A stretch of DNA of 5,719 nucleotides from JACCZZ01 sp044227805 (GTDB lineage Bacteria > Bacteroidota > Bacteroidia > Chitinophagales > UBA10324): positions 1 to 5,719 of the forward strand of contig JBGAWA010000143.1 in the NCBI GenBank assembly GCA_044227805.1. The letters run 5' to 3'. Shown here piece after piece: positions 1 to 5,719 of this stretch (positions are counted from its first letter, which is position 1; each line of letters starts with the position of its first letter). The notes beneath the pieces are model-generated. The model saw only the letters and a program-made list of their open reading frames with translations, made no database searches and was not told the origin of the DNA. A program made the position numbers and the translations under genes.

Positions 1-160
1 ATTGATCAGCGGACTTGTTGTTGGATTTGTCGGTATTGCCCTCAACTATGGCAAGAAACCTTTCGGCGTCTGGTTCGTGGACATTGGCTACCACCTTGTT
101 GGTATTTTTGTAGCTACCATGATACTTGCCAAGTGGGGAATGACTTCCGGCAGTATGTAA
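1..160 (+). CDS. C-terminal fragment of a small DUF1761-like membrane protein
   Basis: The gene enters from the left edge; 52 codons are visible in frame from base 2, ending at TAA (158-160). The fragment holds two hydrophobic segments: one near its start (LISGLVVGFVGIALNYG) and one at the end (GYHLVGIFVATMILAKWGM), joined by a short polar turn containing GKKPFGVWFVD. The pattern of a helix, a short basic loop, then a D-x-GYHL helix ending in AKW resembles the C-terminus of DUF1761 proteins, small integral membrane proteins of unknown function. The family call is from memory of the pattern, not a search. It is followed within 35 bases by a strong terminator, so it is the last gene of its transcript and converges on rmuC. 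Another small multi-pass membrane family with a similar tail is possible. Confidence 0.6.
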   Translation, partial: LISGLVVGFVGIALNYGKKPFGVWFVDIGYHLVGIFVATMILAKWGMTSGSM

Positions 161-192
161 CTTTACCGGTGTAAGCCAATCTTGCATATCCT

Positions 193-226
193 AACCTTTC
201 AATGCTCTTGTATTGAAAGGTTTTTT
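193..226 (+). terminator. Rho-independent terminator after the DUF1761-like gene
   Basis: A perfect 11-bp inverted repeat (AACCTTTCAAT at 193-203, ATTGAAAGGTT at 212-222) encloses an 8-base loop, and the T-run covers 221-226. It sits 32 bases after the stop codon of the plus-strand gene. Read on the minus strand, the hairpin is followed by AGGATATG rather than a T-tract, so it should work mainly for the plus-strand transcript. The rmuC stop codon (227-225) lies inside the T-tract. Confidence 0.88.
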
Positions 227-1535
227 ATTGGTTTTCCGCATCCGCGGATTCAACCATTGCTGACGGCAAATGCTTACCTGGTTTCAGCCCCAAACTTCTC
301 ATCTTTTCAGCCCGCCGGATGAGATTGCCTGAGCCGGAATGCAATTTCTTCATTGCTTCATCATGAAAATTCTTAGCCTCCCTGAGTTTATTTCCCGCAA
401 CTAATAAGTCTTCGACGAAGCCAACCAGCTTTTCATAGAGCGCTGCACCTTGCCGTGCAATTTCTTCGGCATTCCTGTTTTGCTGTTCTTGCTTCCACAT
501 GCCTGCAATAGTTTTCAAATTAGCCCATACGGTGGTGGGACTGACGATGGCAATATTGCGTTGCCAGGCATAATGAAAGATTTCCGCATCAGCCTGCAGG
601 GCAGCGCTGAACGCCGCTTCACTCCAAAGGAATAGAAACACAAAATCAGGAACCTGCAAACCTGAAGCTGTATGATACTTCTTTTCACTCAGTAAGCGAA
701 TGTGGTTTTTAACTGACTGCCGATGCAATTGAAGGTAGTGTGAGCGCTCCGGCTCATCCGCCGCATGCACCGACTTTTCATAAGCCGTTAATGATACCTT
801 TGCATCAATGATGAGGTGCCTGCCGTTGGGAAGAAAAATCACAGCATCCGGCTGAATCGCGTGGCCTTCGCTGTTTTGTGTAGCATGTTGCAATGTATAG
901 TCACGGTTCTTGGCAAGGCCTGATTGTTCGAGAATTCTTTCGAGGATCAATTCGCCCCAGTTTCCCTGCTGCTTCTGATCCCCTATCAATGCCTTCGCCA
1001 GGTTGTTGGCTTCTTCCGACAATTGCCGGTTCAGTTCAAAAAGTCCTTTGATTTCCGCCTTCAGGCTCACCTTCTCGCGCAGTTCTTTGTCATAAGCTTC
1101 ATCCACCTTCCTTTCAAAATTCTTTATTTTTTCCCCAAGCGGAACAAGCAATTCATGGATGTTGCTTTTGTTCTGCTCAGTGAATTTTACAGATTTTTCT
1201 TCCAGGATTTCATTCGCCAGGTGGCTGAATGCTGCAGTCATTCTTTGCTGTGAAGCTTCCGCTTCTTCCCGCTGCCGGTTGATTTTCTCTGTCAGGTGTT
1301 CTACTGCTGCATTTGATTTCGAATGATCAGCAATCAGGCGGTGTATAACATTTTCCTTCTCTGCTACTTTCAACTCCAGTTGCTGGCAGCGATGCGTCAG
1401 TTCGATATTTTTTTGTTCAGCCAGGTTCTTCAGCAGCTGCCATCCGTTTACTTTTCTGGCTCCTGTTAACCTCGCCGCAAGGTATCCGGCCAGGCAGGCA
1501 GCAGATAAGACTGATGTAATAATTAATGTTTCCAT
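225..1535 (-). CDS. rmuC: DNA recombination protein RmuC (predicted PD-(D/E)xK nuclease-fold protein)
   Basis: This is a full-length RmuC of 436 residues. Family knowledge: RmuC is a membrane-anchored, coiled-coil protein with a restriction-endonuclease-like domain; in E. coli its loss raises inversion at short inverted repeats, and its biochemical activity is poorly defined. Seen here: an N-terminal membrane anchor at about residues 3-20, a long charged coiled-coil stretch at about 35-180, then the RmuC core. The core has GNWGE at 191-195, PDAVIFLP at 229-236 and IDAK at 243-246, giving D230, D244 and K246 as the likely catalytic set, with E195 as an added acidic residue. The family signature SPTTVWANLKTIAGMWKQEQ begins at residue 332 and is followed by NRNAEEIA. 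The start is ATG at 1535-1533, placed directly before the membrane segment; no Shine-Dalgarno is visible. It lies 162 bases downstream of aroE in the same direction, with no clear terminator between, so read-through from aroE is possible. No damage is visible. Confidence 0.96.
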   Translation of the reverse strand: METLIITSVLSAACLAGYLAARLTGARKVNGWQLLKNLAEQKNIELTHRCQQLELKVAEKENVIHRLIADHSKSNAAVEHLTEKINRQREEAEASQQRMTAAFSHLANEILEEKSVKFTEQNKSNIHELLVPLGEKIKNFERKVDEAYDKELREKVSLKAEIKGLFELNRQLSEEANNLAKALIGDQKQQGNWGELILERILEQSGLAKNRDYTLQHATQNSEGHAIQPDAVIFLPNGRHLIIDAKVSLTAYEKSVHAADEPERSHYLQLHRQSVKNHIRLLSEKKYHTASGLQVPDFVFLFLWSEAAFSAALQADAEIFHYAWQRNIAIVSPTTVWANLKTIAGMWKQEQQNRNAEEIARQGAALYEKLVGFVEDLLVAGNKLREAKNFHDEAMKKLHSGSGNLIRRAEKMRSLGLKPGKHLPSAMVESADAENQ

Positions 1536-1697
1536 AGAAGTTAATGAGTGGTATTACGCTTTGCAAAATTTGGACTTACGGTACCGGGCAACCCAATCCG
1601 CAGGAGATTAGAAATTCCACGAATGAAAACATCAACAAAAGAAATGACTGGCTTGGCGGCGTTGTATGACAGCTTATTTAACGAAGGAACCCATCCA

Positions 1698-2429
1698 TCA
1701 GGTATTCCAGATTTGCCAGCTTTTTTCAGCCTGCAGTTGCAGCATCTCCAGGCCATTTTTGGTTTTGGCTTGCTGTGCCTTTCCCTGTTTCAGGAAAAGT
1801 GTTTCTTCCGGATTATATACCAGGTCGAACAATAAATGAGAAGCTGTAAGTTTTTCATACGGAATATCGGGTGATGCACTAATGTGGGGATACATACCAG
1901 TTGGCGTAGTGTTGATGATAATCTTACTTTGACTGATTTGCCTGCCAGCTTCCGTGTAACTGATTTCTTCCGGCCCATCCGGTTTCCTCGAAACAAACTG
2001 ATAACTGATGCCCATCTTTTTCAGGCTCCAGGCAACGGCTTTCGAACTGCCGCCTGTACCCAGTATTAGGGCCTGATGGTGTTGGGGCTCCAGCATCTTC
2101 GTGATAGATTGCATGAATCCATACACATCGGTATTAAACCCTGATAACTTTCGATCTGTCATCTTAATCGTATTGACAGCACCGATTTCAAACGCAGTTT
2201 CATCAAGTGTATCGATATACCTGATAACAGATTCCTTATAAGGTATGGTGACATTAAGTCCCCGTAGTTCCTGTTGAGATTGCAGCAGCAGCGGAAGCTC
2301 ATCAATGCCGGCAAGCGGAAAATTTTCATACGCGCAATCCATGATATGCTCGCGCTCAAACTTTTCAGTGAAATATTTTTTTGAAAAGGAATGAGAGAGT
2401 GGATAACCTATCAGACCGTATTGTTTCAA
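1698..2429 (-). CDS. aroE: Shikimate dehydrogenase (NADP+), TTG start
   Basis: AroE reduces 3-dehydroshikimate to shikimate with NADPH, a cytoplasmic step of the shikimate pathway (EC 1.1.1.25). The frame is open back to a TTG at 2555, but I place the start at TTG 2429-2427. This gives 243 residues, and family homology begins at once with KQYGLIGYPLSHSFSK. No ATG lies in frame upstream of that point. With this start the shikimate-binding serines fall at S14 and S16, the catalytic lysine at K65 (NVTIPYK) and a substrate asparagine at N86 (AVNTI), matching E. coli numbering; D101 is in FNTDVYG. The Rossmann domain has LGTGGSSKAV at 123-132, SRK at 147-149 as a likely NADP-phosphate contact, and NTTPTGMYP at 173-181. 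The C-terminus has NGLEML followed by QLQAEKSWQIW. All catalytic positions appear intact. It lies downstream of comA with a 182-base gap holding a promoter candidate. Using TTG at 2555 instead would add 42 residues without family resemblance. Confidence 0.95.
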   Translation of the reverse strand: MKQYGLIGYPLSHSFSKKYFTEKFEREHIMDCAYENFPLAGIDELPLLLQSQQELRGLNVTIPYKESVIRYIDTLDETAFEIGAVNTIKMTDRKLSGFNTDVYGFMQSITKMLEPQHHQALILGTGGSSKAVAWSLKKMGISYQFVSRKPDGPEEISYTEAGRQISQSKIIINTTPTGMYPHISASPDIPYEKLTASHLLFDLVYNPEETLFLKQGKAQQAKTKNGLEMLQLQAEKSWQIWNT

Positions 2430-2539
2430 GGGGTGAGTTGTGGAATATTGAATAGAGATCAGTAAATTGCCAATAGTGAATTGCCCGGAATTCTTCAACA
2501 AAGTTGATCCAGGCAAAATCCTGAGAGGACACAACTTAG

Positions 2540-2570
2540 CAAAGTTAACCGCCAATTAAAGTGATAGAAA
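2540..2570 (-). promoter_or_regulatory. aroE: Candidate Bacteroidota-type promoter for aroE
   Basis: On the minus strand, TAACTTTG (2547-2540) matches the Bacteroidota -7 consensus TAnnTTTG exactly. Exactly 19 bases upstream is TTTC (2570-2567), one base off the -33 TTTG element, and 19 is the usual spacing. Transcription would begin near 2535, giving a leader of about 105 bases to the TTG at 2429. That start point lies downstream of the alternative TTG at 2555, which argues against the longer protein. A small dyad (AACTT at 2533-2537, AAGTT at 2542-2546) overlaps the -7 box. This is a consensus match by eye, without a background estimate. Confidence 0.42.
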
Positions 2571-2611
2571 AGAGCGATCCCACCTTCCCTGCAACGAAAT
2601 GTGCACGAGGT

Positions 2612-3376
2612 TTACTTCTTATTCAGGAAGTACACCATCGTATCACCTCTCAGCCCTACCCGCAGTGTCTCTAATGGAATTACTTCATTGGCAGGGATAT
2701 TTCCGAGGTTTACGTCAGTGCCAACCAGCTTGATGAAGAAAACCTGTTGTGCTTTGTTAGGTGCTTCCCAAAGAATCTTATCTACCGGTATCTGTGTAAG
2801 AATTTCATCCACCAAACCTTCCCGCACTTCACCCGTACCGCGATAGATGCCAACATTACCTCCTTCACGTGCTTCGGCTATCACCTTCCAGGCACCGGCC
2901 TCGATCTCTTCCTTCATCAGCTGAATCCACTTATATGGAGGAATAATTTTCTCTGCGTCCTTCGAACCTACTTCGGACAGCACTACCCTGTCCTTCGCAA
3001 GTGTCCGGATAAGATTACATTTTATATCGTGAGGAATTTCCAGCGAACCGTCAGACACTTCAGCGTACTCTATACCATATTTATCCAGTATCTTCCGGTA
3101 TTCATCAAAAGCGTCGTGCGCATAGAACCACTCCATCAGACTACCGCCGAAATACACAGGAATTTTCGCTGCTTTATAAACAGCCAGCTTCTCGTGCAGG
3201 TTTGGGGTTACGGCTGATGTACCGAATCCCAGTTTCACAATGTCCACATAGGGTTCGGCGATGGAAAGGAAATTTTCCACTTCGCGTGTACTTAACCCCT
3301 TATCCATGACCATGGTAAGACCAATACTGCGCGGCTTTTTGGCACGGGCAGGCAACCTGTCTAACAAAAATTGCAT
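2612..3376 (-). CDS. comA: Phosphosulfolactate synthase family protein (ComA-like TIM barrel)
   Basis: ComA-family enzymes add sulfite to phosphoenolpyruvate to give (2R)-3-phosphosulfolactate (EC 4.4.1.19), the first step to coenzyme M in methanogens; the family also includes Bacillus YitD and plant HSA32. This copy is full length at 254 residues. Family segments in order: RSIGLTMVMDKGL (16-28), VDIVKLGFGTS (44-54), PVYFGGSLMEW (73-83), YAEVSDGSLEIP (104-115), LSEVGSKD (133-140), GAWKVIAEARE (161-171), then LWEAPNKAQ (202-210), a VNLGNI stretch and LETLRVGLRGDT (235-246). They fit an (alpha/beta)8 barrel with conserved acidic and basic residues at the strand ends. There is no signal peptide, so it is cytoplasmic. 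The ATG at 3376 lies 7 bases after the TPR gene's stop, without a Shine-Dalgarno site. A bacterium of this kind is not expected to make coenzyme M, so the product more likely feeds sulfolactate or cysteate-type sulfonates; that is inference, and no ComB, ComC or later enzyme is in the window. The name is unrelated to competence ComA. Confidence 0.9.
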   Translation of the reverse strand: MQFLLDRLPARAKKPRSIGLTMVMDKGLSTREVENFLSIAEPYVDIVKLGFGTSAVTPNLHEKLAVYKAAKIPVYFGGSLMEWFYAHDAFDEYRKILDKYGIEYAEVSDGSLEIPHDIKCNLIRTLAKDRVVLSEVGSKDAEKIIPPYKWIQLMKEEIEAGAWKVIAEAREGGNVGIYRGTGEVREGLVDEILTQIPVDKILWEAPNKAQQVFFIKLVGTDVNLGNIPANEVIPLETLRVGLRGDTMVYFLNKK

Positions 3377-3383
3377 CGGATGA

Positions 3384-4805
3384 TTATTTATACTGTTCTA
3401 CTATAGAAGAAACCAAAGCGTCTTCGCGCAACTCGGGTGCGAATTTATACAACAATTTATGCTTTGAATAATGTGCGCTTAAGCCTTCTTCGAGCCAGGC
3501 CAGGGCCTCGCGTCGTTCACCGACACGAAACAGGCAAACTGAACGCATGAATGCATAAGAGGATACCGGCCCCTTCTCTAATGCTGCAAAATCCATCAGT
3601 TGTATGGCATCTTCGTAACACTCCAGATCAATAAGATATCCTACCAGCTTTTCATAATCGCTCTTACGCTTGTACCGTTGATTGAGCGCCATCACCGATT
3701 GACAGGCAAAGATGAAAGGATCAATCTCGCCCAGGTTATAGAATCCATGTGCCATACCCATCAGGTAGTTGACATTGTCAGGCATCAGGCGCAGTGCCTT
3801 TTTGTAAAAATGCACAGCATTTGTCCATGCTTTCTCTTTACGGAATGTTTCACCAATGCGGAAAAAAGCTTCGCAGTATTTCGGATCCACGGAAATGGCT
3901 TTGCGATAGTAACCACGCGATTTGCCGTATTCCTTCAGCTTTTCAAAACAGATTCCGATGGAGTAGTAAAGTTCTTCATAAGGTTTTGAGAATTCGATAG
4001 CCCTTTGAAACTGTTCAATGGCTTTATGGTACTGCTTGAGTTTGAAGTAAGCCTCTCCGCAATCACGGTAAGCGAGATCACAGGATTCATTGATCACGGT
4101 TACAAATTCATACGCTTCAATGGCCTTTTCATAGAGTCCCGTGTCGAAATAAGCATGCCCAAGGTTATGCCAGGCAAGATAGCTGTATGGATTGTTGTCA
4201 AGTATCCTCGTGTGCAATGCGATGCTCTCTTCTTGCTTGTCGGCGAGTTCAACACAATACCACATCCTGCTCAAGGCCTCTTCATTTTCCTGGTTGATCT
4301 CCAATACTTTTTTCAGAGATTCAAATACGTCATCATAGCGATCCCAGTCTTCGTAGGCATCCGCCATTTCAAGATATAACTCTTCACGATCCGCCACATC
4401 ACAGATACGGATAGCTGCTTCAAGTATGCTAATCGCGTTTTGATGCTGATTGCGTTCGAGGTAGATATCTGAACGTAGAATGTACAATCCAATATCAGAA
4501 GGATCCATTGCCTCCGCCTGATCAATAAGTTCAAGCGCTTGCTTATACTTCTTAAAATATATGAGAAGGCTTGCTTTTTTTGTAAAAAACCAGGGAGAAT
4601 ACGGATGTTGGGCAATAGCCACGTCCATCACATGAATCGCCTTCTTCCATTGCTCCTGCTGCTCGTAGAAGTTAACAATATGTTCAAACGTATTGACATC
4701 AAAAAAACAAGAGTCCTGGTTGCGGACCATTTCTTCAAACCGGTCAACCGATGTACGGATGTCAACGGGCAATGACTCATCAGATTCTCTATCTTCCATC
4801 ATCAT
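3384..4805 (-). CDS. Cytoplasmic tetratricopeptide-repeat protein, about 12 TPRs
   Basis: A 473-residue protein built almost wholly of TPR helix pairs, with no signal peptide, membrane segment or catalytic domain visible. Repeats begin at about residues 37, 71, 105, 141, 175, 209, 243, 277, 311, 345, 383 and 417. The clearest is WHNLGHAYFDTGLYEKAIEA (212-231), with the classic W/L/G/Y/A/P spacing; those after 345 are more divergent. The first 30 or so residues are acidic and likely flexible. TPR arrays bind peptides or partner proteins; no partner can be named. The block around DNNPYSYLAWHNLGHAYF (203-220) is typical of a TPR protein common in Bacteroidota, as I recall it. Three consecutive ATG codons (4805-4797) give Met-Met-Met-Glu-Asp, so the exact start is uncertain by two residues. 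It is the first gene of a probable TPR-comA operon and is divergent from the M1 peptidase gene. Confidence 0.93.
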   Translation of the reverse strand: MMMEDRESDESLPVDIRTSVDRFEEMVRNQDSCFFDVNTFEHIVNFYEQQEQWKKAIHVMDVAIAQHPYSPWFFTKKASLLIYFKKYKQALELIDQAEAMDPSDIGLYILRSDIYLERNQHQNAISILEAAIRICDVADREELYLEMADAYEDWDRYDDVFESLKKVLEINQENEEALSRMWYCVELADKQEESIALHTRILDNNPYSYLAWHNLGHAYFDTGLYEKAIEAYEFVTVINESCDLAYRDCGEAYFKLKQYHKAIEQFQRAIEFSKPYEELYYSIGICFEKLKEYGKSRGYYRKAISVDPKYCEAFFRIGETFRKEKAWTNAVHFYKKALRLMPDNVNYLMGMAHGFYNLGEIDPFIFACQSVMALNQRYKRKSDYEKLVGYLIDLECYEDAIQLMDFAALEKGPVSSYAFMRSVCLFRVGERREALAWLEEGLSAHYSKHKLLYKFAPELREDALVSSIVEQYK

Positions 4806-4864
4806 GGATTTAACTGCACGAACGGGACATGATGCTAATTTACAAAATTCGGAATACGATCAGC

Positions 4865-4893
4865 TTCAACTTTTCCACAGGGGCAAAGTTGAA
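4865..4893. repeat. Perfect 9-bp inverted repeat in the divergent intergenic region
   Basis: TTCAACTTT (4865-4873) and AAAGTTGAA (4885-4893) are exact reverse complements separated by 11 bases, a centre-to-centre distance of 20, about two helical turns. It lies between the divergent TPR and M1 peptidase genes, 60 bases from the TPR start. It could be an operator for a dimeric regulator or a hairpin in either leader. No T-run of terminator type follows on either strand. The function is inferred from position only. Confidence 0.45.
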
Positions 4894-4902
4894 TTAAATT
4901 TC
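4872..4902 (+). promoter_or_regulatory. Weak candidate promoter for the M1 peptidase gene
   Basis: TTTC (4872-4875), 19 bases, then TAAATTTC (4895-4902) resembles the Bacteroidota TTTG-N19-TAnnTTTG pattern, with one mismatch in each box (C for the final G). It overlaps the 9-bp inverted repeat, which would then sit across the core promoter. The leader would be roughly 60 bases to ATG 4966 or 100 to ATG 5005. The match is weak in AT-rich DNA and could be chance. Confidence 0.2.
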
Positions 4903-5001
4903 AGTAACCACCTTCATGGAAAAGTTTTTAGTAAGAATTGCTTTAATAATGATTTCGAATAACCGATGTTTGAGTACAACCCACAGCAGGAATTAAATTT
5001 C
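4891..5001 (+). repeat. 12-bp direct repeat flanking the M1 leader region
   Basis: GAATTAAATTTC occurs at 4891-4902 and again at 4990-5001, 99 bases apart. The first copy contains the weak -7 candidate; the second ends three bases before the ATG at 5005. It is AT-rich and may be coincidental. Confidence 0.35.
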
Positions 5002-5004
5002 CAG

Positions 5005-5719
5005 ATGAGCAACTGCCGCTATAAAACAATAGGTCTGCTGATTTTTTTGTTCCGCTGCCTGCAGGGCGATGCACAACCGGTGCAATCCTACTGGCAGCAG
5101 GAAGTCAACTATACCATTGAAGTGGAGCTTGATGATTACAAGCATTTTTTAACCGGCAACATTTCCATGGAGTATATCAATCATTCACCGGATACGCTGC
5201 ATTACTTATGGTTTCACCTTTGGCCTAACGCTTACAAAAGCAATAACACAGCTTTCGCCAAACAGAAAGTGGCGAATGGCAGCACTGAATTTTACTATTC
5301 TTCCGACGCTGACCGTGGTTATATAGATCAGCTTGATTTCAGGGTGAATGGTCATTCTGCTTCAACTATAAATGACTCCGTACATATCGATATTGTTCAA
5401 CTTTTGCTCAATGAACCATTATTGCCCGGCAACAGCATCACCATTACCACACCTTTTCATGTAAAAATTCCAAAGACCTTTTCCCGATTTGGCCATGTGG
5501 GCCAGTCTTATCAGGTAACGCAATGGTATCCGAAGCCTGCCGTTTATGATCGCTATGGATGGCATCAGATGTCCTACCTGGACCAGGGTGAATTCTATTC
5601 GGAATTCGGCTCTTTTCATGTTGCTATTACGCTGCCGAAGAACTACGTGGTAGGCGCCACCGGCACATTACTGAATGTTGCGGAAAACAAATGGCTTGAT
5701 TCACTGGCAGCCATAAACC
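5005..5719 (+). CDS. Secreted M1-family metallopeptidase, N-terminal part (runs off window)
   Basis: The first 238 residues of a gluzincin (M1) peptidase are present. M1 enzymes are zinc aminopeptidases with an N-terminal beta-saddle domain before the catalytic domain; only the N-terminal domain is visible, so the zinc motif HExxH cannot be checked. Evidence: an n-region with R and K, a hydrophobic core TIGLLIFLF (8-16) and a likely signal peptidase I site near GDAQ (21-24). Then come YWQQEVNYTIEVELDD (29-44), LHYLWFHLWPNAYK (65-78), TQWYPKPAVYD (172-182) and YLDQGEFYSEFGSF (191-204), segments typical of Bacteroidota M1 peptidases. An earlier in-frame ATG at 4966 follows closely on a TAA at 4960-4962 and would add 13 polar residues (MFEYNPQQELNFQ) in front of the signal peptide; I prefer 5005 for that reason, though an automated caller may choose 4966. 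The cysteine in LFRC is not a good lipobox. The gene is divergent from the TPR gene and probably acts in the periplasm or outside the cell. Confidence 0.9.
   Translation, partial: MSNCRYKTIGLLIFLFRCLQGDAQPVQSYWQQEVNYTIEVELDDYKHFLTGNISMEYINHSPDTLHYLWFHLWPNAYKSNNTAFAKQKVANGSTEFYYSSDADRGYIDQLDFRVNGHSASTINDSVHIDIVQLLLNEPLLPGNSITITTPFHVKIPKTFSRFGHVGQSYQVTQWYPKPAVYDRYGWHQMSYLDQGEFYSEFGSFHVAITLPKNYVVGATGTLLNVAENKWLDSLAAIN

Noticed and set aside
450..1253. Plus-strand open frames opposite rmuC (450-635 and 924-1253)
   Set aside because: They are antisense to conserved RmuC domains, have compositions typical of complementary-strand translation, and match no family.
225..1535. RmuC as part of an anti-phage or other undescribed system
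   Set aside because: The gene is a standard housekeeping rmuC next to biosynthetic genes; no methylase, helicase, toxin, reverse transcriptase or other defence partner is in the window.
1541..1835. Two small open frames over the aroE-rmuC gap, one on each strand (minus 1541-1756, plus 1548-1835)
   Set aside because: Each overlaps the end of aroE by 59 to 138 bases, neither resembles a known family, and both depend on starts with no supporting context. Treated as chance open frames.
2555..2611. Terminator between comA and aroE
   Set aside because: I looked for a hairpin followed by T-rich sequence on the minus strand and found no convincing stem, so no terminator is called.
2601..3217. Plus-strand open frames opposite comA (2601-2846, 2747-3217)
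   Set aside because: Wholly antisense to a conserved full-length enzyme; no family resemblance and no promoter or start context.
3600..4962. Several open frames inside or opposite the TPR gene, including 4005-4379 plus and 4313-4615 minus
   Set aside because: Shadows of the TPR coding sequence in other frames; the TPR frame shows clear repeat periodicity throughout.
5005..5076. Lipoprotein signal at the M1 N-terminus (cysteine in LFRC)
   Set aside because: The residues before the cysteine (L-F-R) do not fit a lipobox; a signal peptidase I site near GDAQ fits better.
5419..5619. Minus-strand open frame opposite the M1 peptidase gene
   Set aside because: Antisense to the conserved QWYPKP and DQGEFYSEFG segments of the peptidase.
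1..5719. CRISPR array, insertion sequence, tRNA or rRNA gene
   Set aside because: No regularly spaced repeats, transposase, terminal inverted repeats or recognisable RNA-gene sequence were seen on either strand.

Overview
The window looks like a chromosomal housekeeping segment from a member of the Bacteroidota (Bacteroidetes), possibly a Chitinophagales/Sphingobacteriales-type organism. The phylum call rests on three things. The protein sequences resemble Bacteroidota versions of their families (AroE, phosphosulfolactate synthase, the TPR protein and the secreted M1 peptidase). Shine-Dalgarno sites are absent in front of nearly every gene. A candidate TAnnTTTG-type promoter lies upstream of aroE. 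The order-level guess is weaker and rests on general resemblance only.

Layout: (1) 1-160, plus strand: the last 52 codons of a small membrane protein of DUF1761 type, followed by a clear intrinsic terminator (193-226). (2) 225-1535, minus strand: rmuC, convergent with the first gene; its stop codon lies in the terminator's T-tract. (3) 1536-1697: a 162-base gap with no convincing gene. (4) 1698-2429, minus strand: aroE (shikimate dehydrogenase), apparently starting at TTG, with a promoter candidate about 110 bases upstream. (5) 2612-3376 and 3384-4805, minus strand: a ComA-family phosphosulfolactate synthase preceded by a cytoplasmic 12-repeat TPR protein. The two are 7 bases apart and are almost certainly co-transcribed, TPR gene first. 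(6) 4806-5004: a divergent intergenic region with a 9-bp perfect inverted repeat and a 12-bp direct repeat. (7) 5005-5719, plus strand: the N-terminal third or so of an exported M1-family metallopeptidase, cut by the window end.

Four intact genes (TPR, comA, aroE, rmuC) run in the same direction. Only TPR-comA is spaced like a strict operon; aroE probably has its own promoter and rmuC follows after 162 bases. Functionally the set combines aromatic amino-acid biosynthesis (AroE), a sulfonate-forming enzyme that uses phosphoenolpyruvate and sulfite (ComA), genome maintenance (RmuC) and extracytoplasmic peptide hydrolysis (M1). I see no mobile element, tRNA or rRNA gene, CRISPR array or defence cassette, and no good evidence for an undescribed multi-gene system. 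The observations most worth following are the TPR-ComA pairing with its possible link to sulfonolipid or sulfonate metabolism, the TTG start and promoter of aroE, and the dyad in the divergent promoter region.
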